From NCBI GenBank assembly GCA_026413225.1, contig CM048552.1, positions 131,205,053 to 131,269,052 on the forward strand: 64,000 nt of DNA, given 5' to 3'. How positions within the stretch are numbered: position 1 is the stretch's first letter; every line of letters starts with the position of its first letter. Positions 40,656 to 64,000 of the stretch are shown piece by piece. The stretch comes from Otis tarda (Eukaryota > Chordata > Aves > Otidiformes > Otididae). The notes under the pieces were generated by a model that searched no databases, had not been told where the DNA came from, and was given only the letters and a program-made list of their open reading frames with translations. The position numbers and the translations under genes were made by a program.

Positions 40656-43600
40656 ACAAGCACATATCCAAGAAGGAGTTTAAAAATTTCTTTGCTGATG
40701 ATTGAAGCCTGTAATCCTGTAATTATTTTGCAATCTTCAGTATTATTTTAATACAAATATTTAAATGCAGATGAAAGACTATAGAGAAGATACAATGCTA
40801 ATTGAAATATTAACAAAAATAATGGAAATACTTATGGAAAATATTTTTCATTATGCACTTAGATGAAACCGGACTTTGATATCCACTGCTAGACTTTTAT
40901 TCTATAGTAATTACAAGTCTAACTATAGACAATTGTGAAAACAGGAAGGAGAAAAAGCAAAAGAGAATATTGATATTTAACTACTGCCAGAGTTGGACTT
41001 CAAACAATTTGATGAAGAAAATGTACCAAATTCATCTGTTGTAATGATATAATGACATTCTAGATTTCAGACACCTACTTAAAATCTGTGCAACTGATTT
41101 TCAATTTTTTTTCTCTACAAACTTATTTTTGTTTAATTACAAATATCCATAACAAAATTTCACCAAAAGAACATTCTTGAAATACTTTGATTCTTACAAT
41201 TATAATAAACTGTTAGTTTTCCTGTGGGGATGGTTTGGAGGTTTTTTTTGGTAAATAATTTTCCAATATATAGTGCTTATTAGATGCCATTTTTATGCAA
41301 AGATTTTTGCAACAAATTGATGGGTAGCTTGTGCACAAGCTTATTAGGAAACTAATATGCACATGTTCTGCACTTTCTTAAGTGCTAGCTACTGAGTACT
41401 ACAACTAAAAGGTTTCACAAATACATCCCTATTCAATTCAAGAATTTTCATTTAAAATGTAGGTACTTTATGTTCAATTACTTTCGCTTTTTCTTTCCTT
41501 TCAGCAGAGAGGAATAGGAGGAGTAAGAGAAAATAAACCACTTAAGTAGAGTTAGACTTTAAAGTTTTCAAAATCATGGGCTTTTGGTAAATTCTCTGTA
41601 TTGAGAACAGCAAAACACATACATTATGAATTGAACTTTTAAAAAGCATTTCCCTGGATTTTTCTCTGGAGGTATGGAAGGCAAGAAATATCTGGAAATA
41701 TGCATAATTTAAGAAGAAAAGTTATCCTATCAGCTAAAAATTTATTGTTGCAATAGGGCCATAAGCAAATCTTCTTCACTTACAGTATGTTCAACAAGAT
41801 CTCTGTTACAACCAATTGAACTTTGCATGCCCAGACTGGTGAGGACGCACCAGCTCTGCTGAGCAAACTCACTGAGCTGAACTCGTACAGCAACCTCACA
41901 AGGACTCGTAGAGAGACACAACTGAAATTATAACCTTGGCCAAATCCCTCATCATCATTGTGTCAGTGTCCTCACTGGCAGAGTAGAAAGGAGAGTGCTT
42001 GGCTCTCTGTAGGTGCTCATTGCAGCAAGCACTGAAATTAATTATGTGAGTTAAGAGTCACTGAGCTGCACTCCAACCACATGGATAGTTACACATTGCT
42101 AAAGAGGAAAAAATTAACTTTGCCAAAGGTGCACTAACTTAATTCAATTTGCAGAAAAAAAAACCCAGCTGATAGCTTTTATTTAAATCCTCCTTTATTT
42201 AAAGTAAAACTGGGACATTAAAAACAGTGCATATGTACACATTTACACATGTAGCTTCAGCAAAACCCCTACAGAACAAGTCCTTAGTTTCTTTCCTGCA
42301 TCCATGCCCGAGCCATCTGTTTCAGATGCATGAATTTTAAAAGGTACATCTTGCTGCTAAACTTACTTTATTTGCAAATACAATTAAAATGACCAAGAAA
42401 ATGACTGTAATTAATTAAACAATTTTGAACAAGCTAGCTATCAGCAAAGCAAGAAGCTGTTACTTTTTGGTCACTTTTCCTATGACAAGCAAGTCATTAG
42501 GTATTGCTAAACACATATGAACAAGTGAGCATACACTGGAAAAGGCAAAGGCGTAGGAGGCAGGAAGGGAAAAGGAACAAGGTCAATAATATAAGTTTAT
42601 TGGTGTAGGTTTGGAAACAGTTTGTAAGCAAGGTTGCTTTTTCTTGTGTAATTCCCTAGTATCTACAATAGGCTGCAACCTTTTCTTCCTACAGCAATGC
42701 TGTTTCTAGACTAAGGGAAAGTTGTATCGATCCAGATCGGAGCAGATTATTATTAACCTGATGCGGAACTTAATTTGACTCATGACACTATGTCCCTCCT
42801 AAATAACCACATTACTTTCCTGCAATGAAAACAAAGCACAATGTACCAAAGAAATTCCTATACAGAATACCATAATGAACTTTAAAAACCATAATCATGT
42901 GTCAGAACTTTTGTTTCTTGTCCCCCAAAGGTCCAAGACAATTTTAACTGCACCATTTTATATCTACAGTAATAGATCACATTGATTGCACACTAGATTA
43001 GCAACAGCTCAAACAGTTTGCCTTGGCTTAATAAAAACATTAACACTCCGTGTCGGTATTTCTTTTGCAATACTGAGGAAGAAAAATAGAACACAAAAAC
43101 AACAACTTGGCTAGAAATCAATGTACGCTGGAAACACTTTCTGGAATGGGAAACAAAACAAAGCAAAGTGGTGAAGAGACATTGTATGTGGGCATAAAAA
43201 AAAATACCCTAAGTGGATACAAGAGACAATTACTTCACAGACATAAGCCAAATTAGTTTTTTTTCTTTTGCTATTATATTAGCTATCACATCAGTTATGT
43301 TCAGTGGAAACAAGTAAACACTGTCTACTTTTCAAGGCCATAACTGAAATGCTCCTTTGACCACACAGTTTTTGATTGCAATGGCAGGTCAATGACACAA
43401 ACAAAATCCTTAAAAACAGTGATTTTATGCAAATTTACTATGCTGGCAGTCATGAAAATGCTAGACTGCCAGATTCTTGTTATCACTTCAGAATATAACA
43501 ATTTGAATCTAATGGCATTTTTCAAAACAATTTTTAGCAAAACCAACAACTTTTTAGCAAAACAACAACCATGCACTTCTGAATTACCATGGTAATTTTT

Positions 43601-44624
43601 TAATGCCGTCCACTTTGTTTACAGGACAAAACTATACCATTTCTGTAGTGGTAATTTAATTTATCAGCGTAGTTTTTTGATCAAATACTTTTTTTTTCTA
43701 TGGAGACATGTATGAAAGCATTAGAAGCAAGGAGTTGAAGGCAGCATAATTGTAAAAGTTGCTTTTCTGCAGAAAGCCTCCACAGTAAAAAGGTAATCAA
43801 CCTGCACACGTCAATGGCTGCAAAATTCGAAAGGAAAGAGGCCTAGAATTGTAAGGGAATTCATCATTAACCAGTGGGATGCATTCTTAGTAGAAAATTA
43901 TTTAACATTTATATTAATGGACTCAAACAGAATGAAAACATTATTGAAAAAGGTAATACAGAATCAAGGACCAGTGAATGACATAGATGAGACCTGAACG
44001 CTGAGTGAGCAACATGGTTTCTATTCCAGAGAGTCCAGAAAAAAAGGGAAAAGAAAATAGAGGAAAAAAAAAAGAAATTAAATGTACAGTTGTTGGGGCT
44101 TTTTTTTTAAATTTCACAGAATATGCTTATTAAAAAGATAATTTCAAAACAAGGGTTTCCGTAAGTTCCATTTCATAGCAGACCTCAGATTCCTGGAGCT
44201 TCAATACTCCATGTTATGGACTTGGGAATCAGAGAGGCCCAATTTGAGGGCCCAGAGCCCTTATTCTGTAGTACTTCCTACTCAGGGTTGCTTCAGAGTC
44301 ATAGATTATTCAGCAAGCATACCCAAGAGGTAGTGTGTTTCAACATGGCCAATTATAAACAATGTTATATATTTAAAAAGAAAGAATGCAAGATATAAAT
44401 TATTAGATTGAGAACACCAGTCTTGCAAATCAGTGATCTGGAAAATTGACATTACAGAAAAAATAAAATCAAAACCGAGTAACAAACATACTCACACTCC
44501 AAGTCTATGGTTAAAATGGGTAAATAGTCCTTTAAATATTTAAACAGAGAGGTAGTGAATAGGAATAGAAAGGTTATATTACCTTTCTATCCAGCTCCTG
44601 GAAATTTATGTCCTGTTCTGGCAT

Positions 44625-45010
44625 ACATACTTCAAGAAGGATGTTTAGGATACTTAAGATTCTTTAGGATGAAACAGGAGGAGTTGAAAGAATTATGAGA
44701 ATGATGAAAGAATATGAAAACACACTCTGATAACAAACCTGAGATGCTCACTCTATTTCTTTTCAGCAACAGAAGGCTCAAAAGTTATTTGATTAAAACC
44801 TGTAAATTCCTATATTGGGAGATAAAATTTGCTATCAAAAGACATCTAAAACTAGGGGATAAAGGTACATTTATAACTAAGGATGGACACAGAAACCAGA
44901 TAAACACAGGCTAACAAGTGAAAACTTTAACAACAAGAGCAACCAGGGATTGGAACTACTTAACAAGCCTGGCAGAGTATTCTTTAGTACTGGGACCTAA
45001 TACAAATGAT
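44625..45010 (+). mobile_element. Ancient CR1/L3-like LINE fragment, plus orientation
   Basis: Weak but ordered similarity to the 3' part of old amniote CR1/L3 elements. It shows an AAGA-rich block, a TAAAACCTGTAAATTCCTA segment and then AGGGATTGGAACTACTTAAC followed by a TATTCTTTAGTACTGG-like block. These correspond to the family's 'ATTGGAACAATTTACCAAGG ... ATTCTCCATCACTGG' landmarks. Heavily decayed; the limits are approximate, and it may begin further left near 43880. Confidence 0.45.
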
Positions 45011-46323
45011 TGAGGCACTACAGATACAAGTTCAGCTACAGCCACCTGCTAGGAGCCGCACTTCAGGAAAATCCATTGGCTTGTGGTATGCAGCGCAGAG
45101 AGTCACAGTATTCTCTCTTCATCTGGTATTCTAGTATGGTGAGCATTGACTTCTTAAAAAAAAAAAAAAACTAAGCCAAACAAAAACCTCCAGTCTCTTT
45201 CACTCCATTAGTACAGTTTTTGGAGTTATCACCATTCCTCTGCACTGAACTCATGCTCATTCAGAGGCTCCCATTTACAGATAATCCAAAGTCTTTGTGA
45301 AAACCAAGTGGCTGATGCTTGTAAAAAATATTTTCTAATAGGACAGCCACTTTTTAGTGATCTTTAAGATGCAATTTGAAATTAAGCATCAAGTATATTT
45401 TCATTTTCCTATTTGTTATCTATTGTTTAATAACATTGTACTGCATTCAGATAAGAGTTCCTTGTGTTTTATCTGTATTCCCCTGTGCTTTATCTGCTCA
45501 CTGCACTGTTTATCTAAGATTTTAAGAAAAGTTCTGTCCAATTTATTACAAAACCTCTGGCTCTGTTATGTGGCAAAGGCATACAGCCCCATCTGCAAAC
45601 AACACTAGGGTTTCATAAGCCAGTATGCCTGGGTGCCATCACAACAAAAAGGGAACTGTATTGTACTGCATGGTGGGAGCTGGGTGGCTTCCAGTGACAG
45701 GACCAGCAATAATCAGCTGCAGAGGGCTGTGAATGCTTTGTGAAGGGCTCCTTCTCATTTCTCTGGGGACAAATCAATGGCCTAAGCTTCCTCTTTCTGT
45801 TTATTTCATGCATTTTGCTTCACAGCTAGTTAGCAGATCAATACTGATTCATACTCTGAAGAATGAATAACCTTTATTTATGTTTATAAATAAATAAGGC
45901 CCCACTAAACTTTCAAGAAGATGCTGAAGATTATAGAGAGAGACATCCTTTAATGGTAATGATGCACAAAAAGGATTAGCAGACACTGGTAGAATTTGCA
46001 GTGTTAACAGTTCAGGTGTTTTGGGGACGAGTATCCAAAGGACATGAAAAATGCTGGTTGTCAATTCTAAGTTTGCTATTGTTCATTAACTTCCACATCA
46101 GAATTTTGAAAAATCTTCCTGTGTACATCATTTCTTTTTGTACACAATTTGGAAACTAGACATAATGAGCAGTAGAAGAAACCAAGGAAAAATAAAGGTG
46201 GCACCTTAAAAACAAAAGCTTTTTTACTGCATAGTGTCAGGAATTTCAAGTATACTAACAAAGAAATGTTATTGAGACAGGAGTTTTTTCTCAATACATG
46301 GAAAGTGTTGCAAATTTATTATA

Positions 46324-46341
46324 CTGTTCTGTACAGAACAG
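46324..46341. other. 18-bp perfect palindrome (CTGTTCTGTACAGAACAG)
   Basis: The two halves are exact reverse complements. It contains the steroid-receptor half-sites TGTTCT and AGAACA, but in everted order (TGTTCT-4-AGAACA) rather than the classical AGAACA-3-TGTTCT. Function unknown; chance is possible. Confidence 0.5.
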
Positions 46342-47679
46342 AAAGTCCTCTGTTATACAAATAACTTTCTTCTTTTTTTCTGTAAATATTTGATTTCAAG
46401 GGCTCTTGCACTGATTAAATTCCTTCTAGGAAAGATTGCAGACATTATGAAGAGGACAGTTTGGGGACACTTGCAATCTCATTTACTTCATGTATTAGGG
46501 AAACACTGTACATCAGTCTGCCTTTGCAAATTGAAATCTCCCCACTATCAGATTTCCAACTTACAAAAGAGCGTAAGACTGAAGTTTGAAATAATAATGT
46601 AAGAAAAAATGTTTATCAACATACCTAAATTACTACAAATGAAAAAGAAAGGGAATAGCAGTTCTTGCACCTGGAAACCTGATTTAATTAAAGTGCACCA
46701 CAAGCACTTTTAATGATAATGACAACTCTGAAGTTTATCAGATTCACCTATACACTGCAGCACACTAAGGAGTTCTAGAAGCCAGTGGACCAACCACTCA
46801 GGTGGTGTAAAAGGATGCTAAGGCTCCCTTAGTTTCAATTAATCTACACCAATTATAATACAATAATCCGTAGTGATGTTTTGCAACATAAATACAAGTT
46901 ACTTATCTCTTACAGGTTCAGTGAAGCTCCACCCATCAGTTTTTCACAGTAGACTTCCTGACAAGCCCACAGTGCCATCTCCTTTAGACACTGTCAATCT
47001 GAATTACATACTCTTTGTTAGTATATGAAGATAATGTCAATTATAACTATTGTTTTGCTGTACAGTTACTCTCTGTATATTCCTCTACAACGACGTCTTT
47101 TACTAGGATGTAAAATGTAAATACTTTCATGGGGTGATCGTGATATAATACCTAAAATATGTTCTAATATGATCTTCTAATGCCATTTTCTTGGCACATT
47201 TAAAAACTAGCAAGTTACTGCAATTTTCCTTTTACATCCTATTCAGTAGAAACCCTTCCTTCACATTTACTTGAATTATTGAGGGCTGTATGTTAAAAAC
47301 AGTTACATTCATTAGGGCTCCCCTTACCTCAGAGGAAAAACAAATGCCTCCCACAAGTTTTCCTGCCATTATCAGGCCTTTCAAGTACCTGCAGTGAAGT
47401 GATTGTCTGATAAGACTTAGCATATTGCAGTGACATACATGTCGGAAAGAAGGTTTCTAGTCACTCTGGAAACAGCTGCTTCTTCCCTTTCCATCAGTAG
47501 TAAGTAAGTCAAGCCAGAGACACCACACTCCATTTCAAAAATGACATCTTCTAGTTAAAGGAGATAAAACATTGGTGTCCATCCCACATTTGTAATAGCA
47601 AAATAAAGAATTCTAAAATATTTCTTTGAGATCTGGTTATTGTCTGAAGAACAGGAATCAGTGCAACAGCAGCAGTTCA

Positions 47680-53489
<5,810 letters not shown>

Positions 53490-53636
53490 TTAGTAAACAA
53501 GAGAGGTTTTTAATATATTGGGATAAGATATTGATTTTTTTTTTTTTACTGTGAACATTTCAATAAACATGGGACTATGTTGATATTTCAAACAAGTAGG
53601 AAACAGATGCCATCGACCAATATCAGGATCGCACAT

Positions 53637-53665
53637 CATACGTGCATGTGCATGCATGTATGTGC
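53637..53665. repeat. Alternating purine-pyrimidine tract near exon B
   Basis: 29 bp of strict pyrimidine-purine alternation with CG, TG, CA and TA steps, 150 bp upstream of the exon B acceptor in the direction of transcription. The sequence type can adopt Z-DNA under supercoiling. Confidence 0.6.
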
Positions 53666-54169
53666 CAGTTACCTCACACATCTCTGCTTATTCAATTCTT
53701 TTACAGACTGTATCCATTTTACTGGTTTCTCTTGAAAAGAAAATAAAGCTGACATGCAGACACTCTTTTTTTCTTTACCTCGCATTTTGTGATTCAGGCC
53801 AGAGAAATAATATTGACCTGACTTTGTTATACTTGCATTTTTAAATACATCAGATCGTTTTAAGACATGGCTATATGGCAAGTGTGGACAAATTCAATCT
53901 GTTTCCTTAAAAACTAACCCCAGAGCAACAAGAACAAGGGACTGATGATGTACAGACATTTGACACAGTCTTGCACAATCAATCCAGGCCTAGAAGTTGT
54001 ATAGGTACATCCATGCAGTACCAATTAGGGTGTTTAGCACCTGATCATGAGCTTTTATCCCAGGACAGCAATGCATTGCAAGGCATGCACTTTGCAGTTT
54101 GTGTACAGATCCCCAAAATTATTGCTTTTTCCTTCCCCACACCCCTGCTCCACTCTCTGAAAATGCAAA

Positions 54170-54670
54170 CTACTCAAAGGTGTGCAACAAGACAGCAAGC
54201 TGTGCCTGGGGTTGGAGCCTTCTCCTTGCAGGGCTCAGTAAACCTGCTGGTAGGACTGCTCCTGGAGATGGCTGCAAAAGGCCTAATCAGAGAGTAACTT
54301 CTGGGCAGCAAAATGCACGGGAGGCAGCCAAGAGAGAAGCTGGGGCCTCATGCTCTCGTAGGAGCACTTCTGCCCCTCTGACTGCCATATGAGTTTGAAG
54401 CTGGCCAGCATGCTGACCCATACTTTCCTTGGCACCCTGAGACTCCATCTGAGGATGAAGCAAAGCCTCGTGGGATCCAGGCAGCCACAGAGGATGAGAA
54501 AGGGCCATCCTGCCCTGGCTGCAACAGTGCAGCACCACAAACCCCCACTGAGCACTACTCTCCCTTTGCCAGGTTGCTTTCTCAGAGCAGGGATGGTGCC
54601 GGCTTAGCGAGGGGGGCTGGTGCAGCCCCACCAGGGCCGCAAGCTCATTTCCAGTGACAGTGCTGGAAGA
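54170..54670. other. GC-rich patch in intron A-B, origin unknown
   Basis: About 500 bp visibly richer in G+C than the surrounding intron. Because stop codons are scarcer, several overlapping frames of 66-114 codons are open on both strands. None shows a recognisable domain, and I see no LTR ends, poly(A) tail or CR1 landmarks. It could be a decayed repeat, an old retrocopy or a regulatory element. Confidence 0.4.
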
Positions 54671-56987
54671 CTCTGCAGATAACAGGATGAAGACTGACAG
54701 AAAACAGCCAGATGCTAATCGGTGCTGCAGCTACCATTGGGAGTTGGCATGAGGAAGACTCCACAATAAGGAGGGTAGCCTGAGCTGGAGGGATCTTTAC
54801 TGCAATCATGGAGAGAAGTGCAGAGCCACTAGGCAAACACCCTTTGCCATAGCCCTCTGGAGATGAGGGCTTCAGTTCTCACTCTCAAAGCTATTCGACA
54901 AATTTGAGCAGGTACTAACTTATGATCAGCACTTTTAAGTAACCGGCACATGGAAAGTGTTGGTCTCTCTTTCTCATCCCATCCATGTGCAGTTATGTCA
55001 GCAGCTGTACTGTCTGTGGGTATCCTTACCAAGGTGGCATGGCTTCAGGGTTTTACAATTTACATAAAAATACCAAGTCATTTACTGTCTTTTTCCAGTA
55101 AGAAAAGGAGGGTTTGTTTGGTTGTTTTTTTTCCTTGGAATGGCAACAACAAACTGAGAAACAGATGCTGAACAGTTTGACAATACCCGAAATAAAGATA
55201 TGCTTAAATGTAGTTAAACATGGACAAAAAAATTCTGATGAAATGCCAAAACAGATTATTCAGCAACAATGTGAAATCAAGTGTAGTCCATTAGGATTAA
55301 GCTGATAAAAAAAATTCAAATGTACATAGCTTAATCCCTCTGTAAGATTACAGCTTGTACTAATACGTATTATAAGATTTAATCAGAATTGGTCCAAACT
55401 ACTGCATTATCATCATGATTTAAGAAATGTTATTAATAAATAATCAGAATGTATTTTTTCCTCGAGTAGAACTCAAAAAATGCTGAGCAGCAAAGGTTCA
55501 CTAAAAATACTTCAAAAAAAAAAAAGGATGGATGCATTTCTTATCAAATAATACTTATTTTCGTGGTGGTAAACATGATCAGTTGCAGTACACAGGCACT
55601 ACTTCTTTCAAGATAGTACAGTTTCAGTTTCAGGAGCAACAGGTCTTTACCATCTAACTACTGCATTCAAAGGGAAACCTAAGGCTGTTTTGGTTGGGGT
55701 TTCTTTTTGCAACTTTTTTAGGTTCATGGGTTAGAATTAAATACTTTATTTATATCTGCGAATTTTCTGAAAACCATGCCCTTAAAATATTTACATAGAC
55801 GCAACAAAATACTGTTATCAGAGAGACAAAAGACATATTCAATCCCTATGAACAATTCAAGTGTCATGACTGACAGTGGTTTTATGCAATTAGAAGAAAA
55901 AAAATAGTGAACTAGACAATGTATTCTGTTTGCTTCTTTGTCACTTTAAGACAGATACTAGAGCAATTGTGTTAGCAAGTTCAACTCTGTTATACGTGTG
56001 ACAGTTGAAATAAAATGGCAGTATTTTTTTTCAAGAAATAAAAAACAAGCCGAGTAACAGATGATGCAGGGATGAGGAAGGAACAGGGGACTCAGCTTAT
56101 GGCTTCACAAAAGGCTTGTGATATCATCTAAATCATGAAGTGGAAAGTCACTCTTTTGCGCTGGAAGGTTTTTCCTATCTCTGAAGAGTGAGAATTTATC
56201 ATAGAATCACAACTTATCCTTCCCACTAGGCAATTTAACTTGCCATATACCTTACTCTTGGACAACCCTCAGGAAAGTCTTGTCAGTATCGGGTCATACA
56301 TCTTATTAATTGGCTAGAAGAGTTACTGATAAGAAAGTCTAGGAAAAACTCAGCTACAAGGAAGGACATACTGTCCTTACAACTTTTCCAAGAAAGTTAA
56401 CTAAAAGAAAAGCAAGAAGCAATTTAAAAATACATTAACTGGATATATGATAAGCTGTGCCTATGAATATGGAAGCTTTAAAAATACTCATTCCTCTTAA
56501 ATACATTCCTAGATCTCTGAGTAGCTACTACTTCTGTATTATCTATGGGCCATAATTCTCACAGAATTTCAGGAAAGCAACATCTGTGTACATTATGGAA
56601 TTATACTGAATCATCTGAGGTCATATGAGGGTAGGGTGATGAATCTGCAAGAAGGATCTGCTGCTTTTCTGGTGCAGCAAACCCAGAGATCTGGGAGAGA
56701 TTAAAATGCCTGTTTCAGGTGGCAGATCAGAGTAGCAGATATATTTACAGGGAATAGCATGGTCACTGCAGAATCTAGCAGAGTGGCCACGCTAAAATGC
56801 AATCCCGAAATTTGCTCTAACACTATCAAATCAAATATATCTCAAAAATAAAACACTATGGCAGAACAAAACAGTGCTCTTGTTGAAGCTGAAAGTTTCT
56901 TGCTTTTAGCTCAGCCTCCCTTGTTGCATCATGATTTTCAGGCAAGGCGACAGATACAAAACTCTTTTCCTAGTTACAGATTCAGGG

Positions 56988-57265
56988 TTTCTAGTGATAG
57001 GGCAAGGGGTAATGGCTTTAAACTGAAAGACGTTCAATTTAGACTAGATATAGGGAAGAAATTTTTACTGTGACGGGGCAGAGGCGCTGAAACAGGTTGC
57101 CCAGAGAAGTTGTGGATGCCCTATCCCTGGAAGGGCTCAAGGCCAGGTTGCATGGGGCTTTGAGTGACTTGGTCTAGTGGAAGGTGTCCCTGCCCGTCGC
57201 AGAGGGGCTGGAACTAGATGATCTTTAAGGTTCCTTCCAACCTAAACCATTCTATCATTCTATGA
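56988..57265 (+). mobile_element. CR1 LINE 3' fragment, plus orientation, next to exon A
   Basis: Runs from AGGGCAAGGGGTAATGGC through GGTTGCCCAGAGAAGTTGTG, CCTGGAAGGGCTCAAGGCC, GGAAGGTGTCCCTGCCC and CTAGATGATCTTTAAGG to the tail ATTCTATCATTCTATGA. It is about 280 bp and well preserved. Orientation is opposite to CNKSR2. It lies about 170 bp downstream of the exon A donor. Confidence 0.95.
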
Positions 57266-57434
57266 TCATTGTGAGTCTGATTCAGTGTATCTACCCTCAA
57301 TAACCAGTTCACCTGCAAAATGAAATATTATCAGCCTAGTCCCAGAGGGTAGCCTGATAAACAGGTAGGAACAAAATGGTCAGCTACTTTACAAATATTT
57401 TTTCATTGAATTACACCTGAAATGATCTTTTTTA

Positions 57435-64000
<6,566 letters not shown>

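Noticed and set aside
54287..54631. 114-codon minus-strand frame in the GC-rich patch
   Set aside because: Several competing frames are open because of GC content and none has a domain; the patch is recorded as an unexplained composition feature instead.
56199..56225. TCATAGAATCACAA motif resembling a CR1 tail
   Set aside because: The sequence on the right does not continue into CR1 landmarks, so it is probably a chance match.

Overview
The window is vertebrate, almost certainly avian, nuclear DNA. It is AT-rich, intron-dominated sequence with no compact operon-like coding. It carries several CR1 LINE fragments, including the bird-typical tail ending in ATTCTATG-like repeats, and two solo LTRs that resemble avian endogenous retrovirus families. 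I recognise one gene: CNKSR2 (connector enhancer of kinase suppressor of Ras 2, also called CNK2 or MAGUIN), on the minus strand and running through most of the window. It is X-linked in humans; the matching segment is autosomal in birds (chromosome 1 in chicken). The ERVL-like LTR points to a neoavian rather than a galliform bird, but that is only an inference.

Layout, in the direction of transcription (high to low coordinates). Bases 64000-57570 are the 3' part of an upstream intron; the SAM, CRIC and PDZ exons lie beyond the window. Eleven internal coding exons follow: A 57436-57569, B 53276-53487, C 49606-49695, D 47764-47978, E 26452-26500, F 25431-25603, G 23914-23987, H 20482-20553, I 14323-14390, J 9078-9178 and K 7362-7899. 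All have AG acceptors and GT donors. The phases fit exactly at every junction, giving 1726 nt (575 codons plus 1 nt) of continuous reading frame. Exons A-E encode the CNK2/3-specific central region, F-I the PH domain, and J-K the proline-, serine- and glutamate-rich linker before the C-terminal coiled coil. The final exons, with the coiled coil and the PDZ-binding C-terminus, were not found in bases 1-7361 and should lie to the left of the window.

The introns range from 848 bp (E-F) to 21.3 kb (D-E). They hold a 487-bp ERVK-like solo LTR with a perfect 6-bp target duplication (2830-3316), a 595-bp ERVL-like solo LTR oriented with the gene (21427-22021), at least four CR1 copies, one very short CR1-tail remnant beside a five-base satellite, and two much older CR1/L3-like copies. 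There are also a few simple repeats. I found no other protein-coding gene, RNA gene or CRISPR array. I saw nothing that looks like a novel molecular system. The most interesting leads concern transcript processing: a read-through form of exon K that would give a shortened CNK2, and a sense-oriented LTR with its own TATA box and poly(A) signal inside the PH-domain introns.
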